In this document: in pieces, positions 46,086-55,230 of the stretch
How the letters are laid out: each line of letters starts with the position of its first letter
How positions within the stretch are numbered: position 1 is the stretch's first letter
Source of the DNA: Leptospira licerasiae serovar Varillal str. VAR 010
Lineage (GTDB): Bacteria; Spirochaetota; Leptospiria; Leptospirales; Leptospiraceae
DNA: 64,000 bases
Direction: 5' to 3'
Assembly: GCF_000244755.1 (NCBI RefSeq)
Contig: NZ_AHOO02000014.1
Location: 169,105 to 233,104, forward strand
The notes under the pieces: generated by a model
Told to the model about the DNA's origin: nothing
Databases searched by the model: none
The model's input: the letters and a program-made list of their open reading frames with translations, nothing else
Made by a program: the position numbers and the translations under genes

Positions 46086-47393
46086 ATGCGAAACATCCAT
46101 ACAAGAATATTCTCAATTCTGTTCAGCGTTACTCTGTTCGGTTCCCTGATTTCTTGCGAGGGTCCTGGTAGCAATAATGCTGCCGCAGCGCTTTTAGGTT
46201 TGGATATTCCTGCCAGCGCAACGAAAGTCCAAGCACTCAACCGTTATGCGGACCTTGCCTATGAATCCTATAACCAAGCGGCAACAGATGCAACAAACCT
46301 ACTTACTGCACTTACTACCTTCACTACTACTCCCAACGAGGCAAATCTGACTGCTGCCAGAAACGCCTGGGTTGTAGCAAGATCCAGTTACTTGGTTACG
46401 GAAGCCTTTCGTTTCAGCAACGGACCGATCGATGCAGATCCGGGCTTCTGCGGAGCTCCGGGAGGTTCCAATTACTCCGGAACCGATGAGTGTGAAGGCG
46501 CACTCAACGCATGGCCTTTAGATGAAGTAGTCATAGACAATTACCTAAATAGCTTATCTTCCGCTCCTACTTTTGCGGACATCTACTCTAAAAACGGTGA
46601 TTCTTCCTTAGCTTCCGGTAGCGAAGGCGATACCGAGAAAGTAGTTATGACCGGCTATCATGCGATCGAATATCTTCTTTGGGGACAAGATAATGCAAGC
46701 AGCGGAAACAACTCGGTTCCTGGGCAAAGACCAGCAACTGATTTTTCAGGAGGCGGAGTACCCAGTTATAGAAGAGCTTATGTTTTGGCGGTCACTCAAG
46801 GCTTGATCGGTCATTTACAGCAAGTTAGAAACCAATGGGATCCTGCAGTTACTTCCGGCATTTACAGAACGGATACTTTTTTAGCTTCCGGAAATACGGA
46901 TACGTCCTTAAAGAATATTTTCGACGGTCTTACCGCATTCATGGTTCAGGAATTGGGAGGAGATCGTTTATCGGGTGTGGATAGTGAACTCCAAGAAGAC
47001 GAACACTCCTGTTTCAGCGACACTACTAAAGCGGACTTCTATTATGATGCGCAAGGTGTTTATAATATTTGGACCGGGAACTACAGCATCAAGAAAGGAG
47101 TAAATATCAGTACGGGAGCGGGACTCGTCAATCTTCTGAGTAGCAAGAACCAAGGCTCAGTCGTTTCCGAAATTGAGAGAGCAAGAGATACTTTCTGTAT
47201 CAATCTGGACAATGAGAGTTCCGATCCCAATTACACTTCGTCTTGCCCAAGCGGAAGTTTATCTCACCGTTATGATCAAGTGATTATGCACCCTACAGAT
47301 AGCCAACATAACGTTTTGGAAAATGTAGGTTTACTGATCAATACGACATTGGCTCAAAACATAGTTAGAGCGAAGAATGTTTTAGGACTCTAA
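46086..47393 (+). CDS. Imelysin-family lipoprotein (GxHxxE type)
   Basis: Exported lipoprotein with signal and lipobox TLFGSLISCEGPG. Imelysin-like core: RNAWVVARSSYLVTEAFRFSNGPID and the GxHxxE motif in MTGYHAIEYLLWGQD (near residue 188). Family members are linked to iron or haem uptake and include the Leptospira protein LruB and EfeO/IrpA-like proteins. ATG at 46086 fits the ribosome site AAAGGAG (46073-46079); the longer frame to 45948 is leader. First gene of a three-gene set with a di-haem protein and a second imelysin. The terminator-like leader suggests regulation of the set. Confidence 0.88.
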   Translation: MRNIHTRIFSILFSVTLFGSLISCEGPGSNNAAAALLGLDIPASATKVQALNRYADLAYESYNQAATDATNLLTALTTFTTTPNEANLTAARNAWVVARSSYLVTEAFRFSNGPIDADPGFCGAPGGSNYSGTDECEGALNAWPLDEVVIDNYLNSLSSAPTFADIYSKNGDSSLASGSEGDTEKVVMTGYHAIEYLLWGQDNASSGNNSVPGQRPATDFSGGGVPSYRRAYVLAVTQGLIGHLQQVRNQWDPAVTSGIYRTDTFLASGNTDTSLKNIFDGLTAFMVQELGGDRLSGVDSELQEDEHSCFSDTTKADFYYDAQGVYNIWTGNYSIKKGVNISTGAGLVNLLSSKNQGSVVSEIERARDTFCINLDNESSDPNYTSSCPSGSLSHRYDQVIMHPTDSQHNVLENVGLLINTTLAQNIVRAKNVLGL

Positions 47394-47447
47394 TCGATTA
47401 CAATGTATGGGAGTCGGACTCTTATTTTCCGACATAAAGATAAAAAA

Positions 47448-49040
47448 ATGAACTGTGATAAAAACAAAGGTCTCCACAAAAACGGGGACCATAAAAAAAA
47501 CCGGATCGGTCTAAAAGGATCGATCTTATTTCTTACGATTGCGTTACTTTCACTTGGATGCGATCCTTCCGGTGGAGATAACACCATGGCTCTGTTAGCC
47601 GCTTTAAATCCTTCGAATGGTTCTGTGGATCCAGGCGAAGAATATTCCGGCGGTTACACTACGAACTTCGTCTCAAATGCTTTTGCATTCGATATTCGCG
47701 CCGCAAATTTAAGATCCGGAGGAGCGACTAAGTTCAATAAAGGAAACTCATTCTTCAATATCAATTGGGTCTCAGAAGGAAGCAGTTCTCCTGCGGGACT
47801 CGGACCTACTTTTAATACGAACTCCTGTCAAAATTGCCACCAAGGCGACGGCAGAGGAGCTCCACCTTCTTCCGGTTCCTTGAATAACTTCCCGGGAATT
47901 TTAATCCGCCTTTCTCAGAACGGTTCCGATCCCACTACGGGAGGACCTGTCGGCCTAGACAAATACGGTCTTCAATTGAATCATAAAGGTTTAGGCTGTA
48001 ATCCGGCGGTTTATGATTCCAATTTCGATTGCGATAGCGGCAGTATAACAGGTTCGAATTTTACTCCTCCGGAAGGAGCCGCCTCGGTATCTTACGGCTC
48101 CATTGCCGCTCCCAATTATCCAAGTGGAAGCACTACTTATCCGGAAGGAACTAACGTAACCCTAAGTCAGCCTACGTATACTTTTACTTGGAACCCTCTA
48201 TTCGGAGATCCTACTTCTTCCCCAAGCGGTTTTAACTTCTCTCCAAGAACCGCTCCTATGATCCCAGGTTTAGGTCTTTTACAAGCGATTCCTGAAAGCA
48301 CTATACTAGGCTGGGCGGATCCGAGCGATTCGGATGCAGACGGTATATCAGGAAAAGTGAATATGGTTTGGGACGCATCGACCAGTTCCAAAGTCCTGGG
48401 AAGATTCGGCTGGAAAGCGAACGAGCCTAGTTTGTTCCAGCAGAATCAGGGAGCATTTTTAGGAGATATGGGAATCACTAGTCCTTTATTCTCTACGGAT
48501 AATTGTCCTTCCGGTCAAGCTGCATGTATTACGAATTCTTCAGGAACTGCAAGCCCGGAAATCTCCGCAACCCTGGTGGATGCTGTCGTCTTCTATACTA
48601 TGTTGGTTGGAGTTCCTTCCAGAAGAAATATTACGGATCCGGATGTAGTCGCAGGAAAAGCTCTCTTTACCAGTGTAGGTTGCGCGGGCTGTCATAAACC
48701 TTACGTTCAGACAGGAAATGTTCCCGGATTTCCGGAAATTTCCTACCAGCATATCAAACCGTATACCGATCTGTTGCTTCATGACATGGGCCCGGGACTC
48801 GCGGACGGAAGACCCGATTTTGATGCGAGCGGTCAGGAATGGAGAACTCCTCCTCTTTGGGGTTTAGGACTGATACAAACAATAAACGGACATTTAAGAC
48901 TGCTTCATGACGGAAGAGCGAACGGGATCGAAGAAGCGATCCTTTGGCATGGAGGAGAAGCGAATACAGCTCGTGGAAATTTCCAAAGCCTCACAGCAGC
49001 ACAGAGACAACAATTGATCACATTTTTAGAGTCCCTATAA
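47448..49040 (+). CDS. Di-haem oxidoreductase family lipoprotein (DUF1111-like)
   Basis: Two c-type haem sites are visible: CQNCH in NTNSCQNCHQGDGRG (near residue 126) and CAGCH in VGCAGCHKPYV (near 411). Other family-typical segments are RFGWKANEPSLFQQNQGAFLGDMGI and the C-terminal EEAILWHGGEANTARGNFQSL. It has a long signal with lipobox LLSLGC. ATG 47448 is preferred; a second ATG at 47403 in frame has no ribosome site. It is 55 bases after the imelysin gene and 12 bases before the next imelysin; the di-haem protein may oxidise metal or deliver electrons for uptake (inference). Confidence 0.88.
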   Translation: MNCDKNKGLHKNGDHKKNRIGLKGSILFLTIALLSLGCDPSGGDNTMALLAALNPSNGSVDPGEEYSGGYTTNFVSNAFAFDIRAANLRSGGATKFNKGNSFFNINWVSEGSSSPAGLGPTFNTNSCQNCHQGDGRGAPPSSGSLNNFPGILIRLSQNGSDPTTGGPVGLDKYGLQLNHKGLGCNPAVYDSNFDCDSGSITGSNFTPPEGAASVSYGSIAAPNYPSGSTTYPEGTNVTLSQPTYTFTWNPLFGDPTSSPSGFNFSPRTAPMIPGLGLLQAIPESTILGWADPSDSDADGISGKVNMVWDASTSSKVLGRFGWKANEPSLFQQNQGAFLGDMGITSPLFSTDNCPSGQAACITNSSGTASPEISATLVDAVVFYTMLVGVPSRRNITDPDVVAGKALFTSVGCAGCHKPYVQTGNVPGFPEISYQHIKPYTDLLLHDMGPGLADGRPDFDASGQEWRTPPLWGLGLIQTINGHLRLLHDGRANGIEEAILWHGGEANTARGNFQSLTAAQRQQLITFLESL

Positions 49041-49051
49041 GAGAGGAAAAT

Positions 49052-50290
49052 ATGAACCTTACATCTGCGATAAAACATTATAAAAATATAATTATCCTAA
49101 CGTTGATCTCCTCTTTCTCCCTGACAGGTTGTGAAGGGGGATCAAGCTCTAACATGGGAGCGCTCGCCTTCTTATTTTCCTCAAACGCTGATTATACTAA
49201 AGTGCTAAGATATTCCGGGACGAACGTGGTTCTTCCAAGCTTGCTTGCTCTTAAAAACGATACTGCCGTCTTGGAAACCAAGGCTTTAGCTTATTATACC
49301 ACTCAGAACGCCACAACCTTAGGAGAATTGCAAGACGCTTGGAAAGCCGCTCATGTTTCCTTGAAAAAAGTGGAAGCTTTTTATTTCGGTCCGGGAACCT
49401 ATCCATCTACCAAGAACTATTACGTTAAAATGGATGCTTTCGAAACTATTTCAGCGAGACCTTTATGGACTTACGTGAATAAAATTATCACGAACACTGC
49501 GTCTTGCGCGACTACTGATCCGATCACTAAAACCGATCTAGCGGCTTGTTCAGTGATATACAAGGGATTTGAATCTTTGGAAATGCTTATCTTCTCTTCC
49601 GACGGTTTGGCGAGTACGATAGATGATGCAACTTCAATCAATTCTGTCAACACTGCGGGTTCTAGAAGATTAGAATATCTTAAATCGCTTGCTCAATTAA
49701 TCAACCAAGACGCGAATAGTTTGTATAATTCTTGGGATCCTTCCGGAGAGAATTTCTTAGGAAATTTTATCGCAGGGAACGGATCTTATTTTTCCAATCA
49801 AGGAGTCGCCTTCGATACATACGTTCAATCCTTGGGAAATATAATGTACCAAATCTGGGATGCTAAATTAGGAGGACCGGCTTGTATAACTCCAGGATGT
49901 TCTACAAATCCGAATCCTAAATCCACAGAGGCCACCTTCTCGAGGAATGCTTACCAGGATCTATATGACAATCTTTTGGGTTTCGAACTTGGATACCAGG
50001 GGAATCCGGCGGATACGGATTCAGTTACTCTTTCTACGATGATCCAAGCTCAAAATTCCCAATTGGATTCGGATATCAAAGCTGCGATCGCTGCCTTAAA
50101 ATCTGCGATCAATACCTCCAACGATTTGTATGCCCAAATAGATGCCGATGGAACTTCGGTAGGGACAAGTATTACTACAAACGTGCAACCGATATACAAC
50201 CTTGCCGATACTCTAAAAGTCCTTTTTAATGTGGATGCGTTCTCAGCATTGGGCGTTCCGAGTCTTCCTCCAGCGGCGGACGGAGACTGA
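49052..50290 (+). CDS. Second imelysin-like lipoprotein, motif changed
   Basis: Signal with lipobox SFSLTGCEGGSSS. Imelysin-like features: LGELQDAWKAAHVSLKKVEAFYFGP and YKGFESLEMLIFSSDGL. At the place of GxHxxE, the sequence reads GFESLE, so the His is replaced by Glu. ATG at 49052 has GAGAGGAAA before it; an in-frame upstream start at 48944 overlaps the di-haem gene and is unlikely. Ends 12 bases before an AT-rich 15-bp hairpin. Confidence 0.82.
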   Translation: MNLTSAIKHYKNIIILTLISSFSLTGCEGGSSSNMGALAFLFSSNADYTKVLRYSGTNVVLPSLLALKNDTAVLETKALAYYTTQNATTLGELQDAWKAAHVSLKKVEAFYFGPGTYPSTKNYYVKMDAFETISARPLWTYVNKIITNTASCATTDPITKTDLAACSVIYKGFESLEMLIFSSDGLASTIDDATSINSVNTAGSRRLEYLKSLAQLINQDANSLYNSWDPSGENFLGNFIAGNGSYFSNQGVAFDTYVQSLGNIMYQIWDAKLGGPACITPGCSTNPNPKSTEATFSRNAYQDLYDNLLGFELGYQGNPADTDSVTLSTMIQAQNSQLDSDIKAAIAALKSAINTSNDLYAQIDADGTSVGTSITTNVQPIYNLADTLKVLFNVDAFSALGVPSLPPAADGD

Positions 50291-50301
50291 TCCTTTTATA
50301 A

Positions 50302-50348
50302 AATGCTAATATATATTGTTTGAGATAAAAACGATATATATTAGCATT
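50302..50348. terminator. Perfect 15-bp AT-rich hairpin after imelysin operon
   Basis: AATGCTAATATATAT (50302-50316) is perfectly complementary to ATATATATTAGCATT (50334-50348), 17-base loop. No T-run follows, so it may be a terminator-like stem or a regulator's binding site for the MAPEG gene 61 bases away. Confidence 0.5.
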
Positions 50349-50409
50349 CCGTTCTCGCACTCCAAATTTGTCTTGCAAACATTGCCGTTAGACTTTTCTC
50401 TATCGGACT

Positions 50410-50826
50410 ATGTTTAGTTCTCTATTTCCATTGATCGCTTTTACAGCTTGGACAATTCTACTCGTACTCATCGTAGTATCTTTTAGAACAGTGCAGGTAT
50501 TGGCAGGCTCCAAAAAATCTAACGAGTTCCCGGCTTGGATACAACACGGTTCCGATCTGTATTGGAGGATCCACCGAGCTCATCTGAACTGCGTAGAAGG
50601 TCTTCCTGTTTTCGGAGTTTTAGTTTTGACCTTTATTCTCTCAGGATACCAAAACGATACTTTCGATCTTCTTGCTTGGATCGTATTCGGAGCAAGGATC
50701 CTACAAACAAGCGCTCATCTAAGTGGCGGAGGCGTTTGGAACGTGAATGTGAGATTTACCGGATTTATTATCCAATATATTTGTTTCACTGCGATGTTGG
50801 TGATTTTAGTACGTTCCATTCTTTAA
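50410..50826 (+). CDS. MAPEG-family membrane protein
   Basis: 138 residues, four membrane helices (LIAFTAWTILLVLIVVSF; GLPVFGVLVLTFILSG; FDLLAWIVFGARILQTSAHL; RFTGFIIQYICFTAMLVILV) and the MAPEG-typical RIHRAHLNCVEGLPVFGVLV. Family members are glutathione transferases or related membrane enzymes; the bacterial role is uncertain. Stand-alone gene followed by a GC-rich structured sequence. Confidence 0.9.
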   Translation: MFSSLFPLIAFTAWTILLVLIVVSFRTVQVLAGSKKSNEFPAWIQHGSDLYWRIHRAHLNCVEGLPVFGVLVLTFILSGYQNDTFDLLAWIVFGARILQTSAHLSGGGVWNVNVRFTGFIIQYICFTAMLVILVRSIL

Positions 50827-50855
50827 TCTAGGAACGACGGGGAAGGTCCCCGGTC

Positions 50856-50957
50856 GGAACCGCGACAGCGATGCGTAGACCTTTAGTCCGGGCACTGCCC
50901 GGATGAGCGCGAATGCGCGAAGTCGAAGCAGCGCGGTTCCCGCGAAGCGGGAAGTCG
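50856..50957. repeat. GC-rich structured intergenic element
   Basis: Outer arms GGAACCGCG (50856-50864) and CGCGGTTCC (50932-50940) enclose perfect inner hairpins CCGGGC-ACT-GCCCGG (50888-50902) and GCGCGAATGCGC; next to it is CCCGCGAAGCGGG. The rest of the 210-base gap before phoU shows no gene. Resembles a dispersed structured repeat. Confidence 0.6.
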
Positions 50958-51035
50958 CCATATAATCTCTTCCCGAATCCGATTTTGAAAAACCTCTTGA
51001 CCGTTGTGTACATTTGCGGTTAACCTTCGGGATAC

Positions 51036-51755
51036 ATGGCTTCCAAGTTCGATTATCTCCGCAAAAATCTTTATGCAATGGCGGAGCTATGTTTAGAACA
51101 AATCCTTATTTTGGATGATGCGATCGAACAGGAAAATCCGGACCTTGCCAAACAAGTGATCGAAAGAGACGATCTCATCGACAGTTTGGAAAAACAAAAC
51201 GATAACCTTTCCCAAAATGCGATCTTAGAAGCGATAGCAAATCGTAACTTACTCGGGATGGACCAAATCGACGGAGAAGTTGTTCTCAAAAAAGATCCTC
51301 TTCGATTTGCACTCTCCTCCATTCGTATCAACCGAAGTTTAGAAAGAATGGGAGATCAGATCGTAAACTGCGCCACCTGTTATAGAAGAGGACTTCTCCC
51401 AAAAGGATTTTTCAGACAGGAAGAAATTTTGGACAAGATGCTCTCCAGAGTAGTTACTCTTGTAGGAATGGCTGTAGAATCCTTGGTGGAAGAGAAAAAC
51501 AGATTTTACGGCTCGGTCCATACGGTGGAAGAAGAACTAAATAATCTTTGTCACGCTGCATTCTTAAAGTTCGTGTTGGACCCAAGATTGGACAAAAACC
51601 AATTCGCAGACTTGTACAGAATAATCCTAGGGATTGAAAGAGCTGGAGACTATGCGGTAAACATCGCAGAAGAATTGGTACGTTTAAATACTGGAATGGA
51701 CATTCGCCATCTTTCAGATCCGGTCCAGGTCACAGAAAAAACAAAAGTTTCTTAG
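51036..51755 (+). CDS. phoU: PhoU-like phosphate-signalling regulator
   Basis: 239 residues, all helical, two PhoU domains with [15 protein letters not shown] in the first and [16 protein letters not shown] in the second, the paired metal-binding helices typical of PhoU. It should control phosphate uptake signalling; no Pst transporter or Pho two-component system is in this window. ATG at 51036 with no strong ribosome site. Convergent with the DUF1554 lipoprotein gene. Confidence 0.88.
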   Translation: MASKFDYLRKNLYAMAELCLEQILILDDAIEQENPDLAKQVIERDDLIDSLEKQNDNLSQNAILEAIANRNLLGMDQIDGEVVLKKDPLRFALSSIRINRSLERMGDQIVNCATCYRRGLLPKGFFRQEEILDKMLSRVVTLVGMAVESLVEEKNRFYGSVHTVEEELNNLCHAAFLKFVLDPRLDKNQFADLYRIILGIERAGDYAVNIAEELVRLNTGMDIRHLSDPVQVTEKTKVS

Positions 51756-51774
51756 ATATATTATAAAATCCTAA

Positions 51775-52710
51775 TTATTGCTGAACGCAAACTAAAGATT
51801 TTGTTACACTACAGAAGTCCGGAGTTCCAGTCGATATTCCTCCGACGTTTGGATCGGCAGAATTTGCAAAATTTCCTTGGTCGGAAGGGTTATTGGAAGT
51901 CCAACCTTGGCAGGTATTTGCTGTAGACCAATCCGTCTGCAAGCCGGTCCAATATCCTGCGGCAGTCGCTGCTACCCCACTCCCTGTTCCGAACGCAAAT
52001 AATGCGTTCGCATCCGTTGAGAAAGCTTTGGTAAAAGCGCCACCGTTAAAATCTATATAGTCTTTATTCGGCTTTAATACCCAGTCTATCTTAGAAGGCA
52101 TTGCTCTCCTCCATGTACCTGCGACCGCGAAAGTTTTGTAAGTCCCGGAGGGAAGTCCGGTCAAAGAGTCCGCCGCATTCTGACAAACAAAATCCGCAAA
52201 GCCGCCGAATCCGAAATTTCCCGCAAAGGATGCGCTTGTCGCAAACAAAAATTTATCATTATCTTTTTGTAATATTGAATAAGGGATCGTTTCGGAATTC
52301 GGAGTAAGAATGGAGATCACGACTGAATTATCCGTAGAGTCGGAGTCATCGGACAATCCAGTCACAGTCAAAGTTTGAGGAATATTATAATCCGAGGGAG
52401 TAAATATCAGAGTAGATGGAGAGATCGAAGCTATCGCAGGATTACTGCTGGAAAAATTATAAGTTACCGAAGAAGAATCAGGCTTATGCACCAGATAAAT
52501 GGATAGAACAAGAGACCCGCTCTCCGGAAGAGAATTCCCACCGGTAATGATAATCTCCTTATCACATCCATTGATCAAACAGTCGATAATTGCGTTCTCA
52601 TAATATTCCTTTGTACTAGGATCTCCGGAATTTTCGGATTTAATTGCACAAGACGATTGAAGGACCGAAAAACAGATCGCAAAGAATAAGACAAGTCGCT
52701 TGATCAGCAT
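51775..52710 (-). CDS. DUF1554 lipoprotein
   Basis: Signal with lipobox CFSVLQSSC. The middle part (residues about 55-150) is a beta-sandwich-like repeat (ITGGNSLPESGSLVLSIYLVHKP ... ILTPNSETI), and from about 155 the DUF1554 domain typical of leptospiral surface lipoproteins follows: KFLFATSASFAGNFGFGGFADFVCQNAADS, GTYKTFAVAGTWRRA, FCSVTKSLVCVQQ. Four cysteines probably pair. The function is unknown but the surface lipoprotein assignment is good. Confidence 0.88.
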   Translation of the reverse strand: MLIKRLVLFFAICFSVLQSSCAIKSENSGDPSTKEYYENAIIDCLINGCDKEIIITGGNSLPESGSLVLSIYLVHKPDSSSVTYNFSSSNPAIASISPSTLIFTPSDYNIPQTLTVTGLSDDSDSTDNSVVISILTPNSETIPYSILQKDNDKFLFATSASFAGNFGFGGFADFVCQNAADSLTGLPSGTYKTFAVAGTWRRAMPSKIDWVLKPNKDYIDFNGGAFTKAFSTDANALFAFGTGSGVAATAAGYWTGLQTDWSTANTCQGWTSNNPSDQGNFANSADPNVGGISTGTPDFCSVTKSLVCVQQ

Positions 52711-52716
52711 AAAAAA

Positions 52717-53430
52717 CTAAACCGGATCCTTAAAACGGGTGGTCTCGCTTCCATTATTGGATTCGAGACCTTCTCCCTGTTCCAAATAACTTTCTAATTC
52801 TTCTTTTAAACCGTGAGGTAGCTGCAAGCCGGTACTTTCTATCCTTTCGTTGTATTTACTGAAAGAAAATCTATGCCTAGAAGTCCCAAGATAAACGCTC
52901 AAAGCCTCGGAACCCCATTCCAAAATGTCCCGGATATATTCTTCGTTCTCTTCTAACTTTTCCGCGTACGGTATGAAAAGAGGGCGATTCACCGGACGGC
53001 CTATAGTTCTATAAAATAAAAGTCTGCGAAGTACTTCGTGATCCTTCCAATTTCCCGCGTCGAGCGCTCTTTCCACCATTCTAAGATTGATACAGTCTAA
53101 AAACTCTATCTTTAGATTTTCGTTTTTCAGTCTTCTGCGAAGGCTCGCCTTGATCTCTTCGGACTCGTATAAAAAATTAGGACAATATTCGGGACATTCT
53201 TGGTCCTTATGTAAATCACAATAATGTAATAGAATACAATCGATGTCCGAAGAAGGTTCTACGATCCCAAAATTGATCGAACCTAAAATTTCAACACCGG
53301 TGCGAAAACCTTTGTCTTCCAATTCCTTTAAGGCGATGCGGCAAGCCTGCATTCTTCTTAAAGCTTCTTTAGTATCGTAGTTGCGGTATTTACTTTTTAG
53401 GGCTACGTATTTTTCTATTAGATAGGTCAT
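52717..53430 (-). CDS. Nucleotidyltransferase-fold protein
   Basis: 237 residues with the polymerase-beta-type nucleotidyltransferase signature [18 protein letters not shown] (GS near 48, SDxD). Further possible catalytic Asp in KIEFLDCIN. The substrate is unknown; it could adenylylate an RNA, sugar or protein. It shares the last 4 bases with the upstream esterase gene (53427-53430), so the two are translationally coupled. Confidence 0.8.
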   Translation of the reverse strand: MTYLIEKYVALKSKYRNYDTKEALRRMQACRIALKELEDKGFRTGVEILGSINFGIVEPSSDIDCILLHYCDLHKDQECPEYCPNFLYESEEIKASLRRRLKNENLKIEFLDCINLRMVERALDAGNWKDHEVLRRLLFYRTIGRPVNRPLFIPYAEKLEENEEYIRDILEWGSEALSVYLGTSRHRFSFSKYNERIESTGLQLPHGLKEELESYLEQGEGLESNNGSETTRFKDPV

Positions 53431-54125
53431 TCGAACAGTTCTCGCAAATAGCGGTTCATACCGTGTAATACTATCTCCGGGATTTCATGTCCACCCGGAA
53501 ATGCCAACAGCTCACCTATCCAACCTGCGTCATTTAACACTGTTTCTAATCTTTTCGCGGCAGGATAACCGAGTACAGGGTCCATTCTACCATGACTTTG
53601 AAAAAATTTATAGCCCGGAGTTTGTTTAGCATACTGGGACCAGTGAGTCTCATCCAGCAGAGTTCCAGACAGAATGACAAGACCTTTAGGCTTTTTCTCT
53701 GCCTTAAGAGTAATCTCGGTCGCAAGCATTGCCCCTTGGGAAAAACCGCCTAAGATGATCCGATCCATCGGAACATCTAAAGCCTGGATCATCTCTTCTA
53801 CCTTTTGTTTCGCTTCTCCCAGGCCGGCCGGATAACGTTCAAAAAGTTCTCTAGAACCTCCTGCTACCATGGCTCTTTGTAAAGCTTCCATATCTATAGG
53901 GAACCAAGCCTTTCCGTTATAACCTGGGGCGATCGGAATATCCAATATCCCATCCGGAAAAATGAAATTCGTACCCTCAGGAACGTCCATGTAAGAATAC
54001 AAAGGAAGAAGATCGAATGCATTCGCACCGTAACCGTGCAGAAAGATAACGTAAGGCCCTTGTGGATCGCCCGGAATACGAGCTGCTTTAACGGGACCTA
54101 ATTGGACAAGCGGGATATCATACAT
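53427..54125 (-). CDS. Phospholipase/carboxylesterase-type alpha/beta hydrolase
   Basis: Start taken at ATG 54125 ([17 protein letters not shown]) where AAGGAAATC precedes; the longer frame to a TTG at 54203 is less likely. Key motifs: [19 protein letters not shown], nucleophile elbow [13 protein letters not shown], acid Asp in [12 protein letters not shown], and His in [12 protein letters not shown]. This is the small carboxylesterase/YpfH-type family. It is followed directly by the nucleotidyltransferase gene with a 4-base overlap. Confidence 0.88.
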   Translation of the reverse strand: MYDIPLVQLGPVKAARIPGDPQGPYVIFLHGYGANAFDLLPLYSYMDVPEGTNFIFPDGILDIPIAPGYNGKAWFPIDMEALQRAMVAGGSRELFERYPAGLGEAKQKVEEMIQALDVPMDRIILGGFSQGAMLATEITLKAEKKPKGLVILSGTLLDETHWSQYAKQTPGYKFFQSHGRMDPVLGYPAAKRLETVLNDAGWIGELLAFPGGHEIPEIVLHGMNRYLRELFE

Positions 54126-54311
54126 GATTTCCTTGTAAGCAAAGAGTTCTAATTTGGCAATACCATTTAAAGTCAGAAACCCTTTCAACGGTTCTAATCT
54201 CAAATCTTAATAACCTACGAAATATTAGAATTTCCAAAGGTATTTCATTAAAATTTAATGGTCTATATGAAAAAAGCAAGGCTCTGTTAGGTTATTTGAA
54301 ACAAAGTGCTT

Positions 54312-55112
54312 ATGCGGAATTTTATCCTAATTTTTATATCTTCCTTTTTTATCCAAAACTGCGGAATTGTCCTTCTTACTCAGGACTTAAATTCTGAAAA
54401 AGATAACGTTCCGACCTTAGCAAGACTACTGCTCGCAATAGTTCCTTCGGAAGCGTTGATCCATTATTTTCCGATGGATAACACTACAAGTCCCTTAGAT
54501 GTAACACAAAACGGTTTAGATATGAACTCTTACGGAGTCGATATGGCAGTATCGGTTCCCGATCGTTTCGGGATTCCGAATCACTCACTCTATTACAACG
54601 GAGCGGTCGGAACGGGAGCAACTACACAAAGCGCAAATAACGGAGATCAGATCTTAAACGGAAGCACTTCTTCTTATACGATCAGCTTTTGGGCAAAAGG
54701 AACTTATCCGGCTTCTCCCGGCGGAGGAAGTATGGGAATTTTTATAGCACAGGGTAGCGGCTTCGGGATCCAATATTATAAAAATTATCCGTCTTCTTGC
54801 GGATCGCTTAGGGCTTTTACTAATAATGGAAGTGTGGGAGATGTGGATCTCATCGGCCCGTGCAATTTTATCCCGGAAGCTTGGCACCAGATTATCTTTG
54901 TTTGGAACTTGGAGCAATTTACCGCAAGTTTGTATGTGGATAATATCCTGATCGCTCAACAAACGAATGTAGGAAGCCAGAGACCTTGGAATGTGAACGC
55001 AAAATTATCTTTCGCATTTTCCACTTTAGGTAGCAATTACGTAGAAGTAACGATAGACGAATTTAAGATCTATAATATGGCTTTATCACCCAATCGATAT
55101 TGGATACCTTAA
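54312..55112 (+). CDS. LamG/concanavalin-like lipoprotein, paralogue 1
   Basis: Signal with lipobox FFIQNCGIVLL; ATG at 54312 preferred over the GTG at 54306. The mature part is a laminin-G/concanavalin-type beta-sandwich: YTISFWAKGTYP, IFIAQGSGFGIQYY, LEQFTASLYVDNILI, TIDEFKIYNMALSP. Two cysteines may pair. Closely related to the gene at 55231-56004, indicating a tandem duplication. LamG domains usually bind sugar or protein. Confidence 0.82.
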   Translation: MRNFILIFISSFFIQNCGIVLLTQDLNSEKDNVPTLARLLLAIVPSEALIHYFPMDNTTSPLDVTQNGLDMNSYGVDMAVSVPDRFGIPNHSLYYNGAVGTGATTQSANNGDQILNGSTSSYTISFWAKGTYPASPGGGSMGIFIAQGSGFGIQYYKNYPSSCGSLRAFTNNGSVGDVDLIGPCNFIPEAWHQIIFVWNLEQFTASLYVDNILIAQQTNVGSQRPWNVNAKLSFAFSTLGSNYVEVTIDEFKIYNMALSPNRYWIP

Positions 55113-55117
55113 TCACT

Positions 55118-55143
55118 TAAATGAATTCGCTTTCGTTCATTTA
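55118..55143. terminator. Weak hairpin between LamG paralogues
   Basis: TAAATGAA (55118-55125) pairs with TTCATTTA (55136-55143), loop 10 bases, no T-run. Confidence 0.4.
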
Positions 55144-55230
55144 TTGAAACAAAATTTAAAAAAAGTCCCCGAATAATACTTCCAAAGGTACATCCTCCTA
55201 TCTCAGAATGTTTTTCGAATTGAATTTCAT

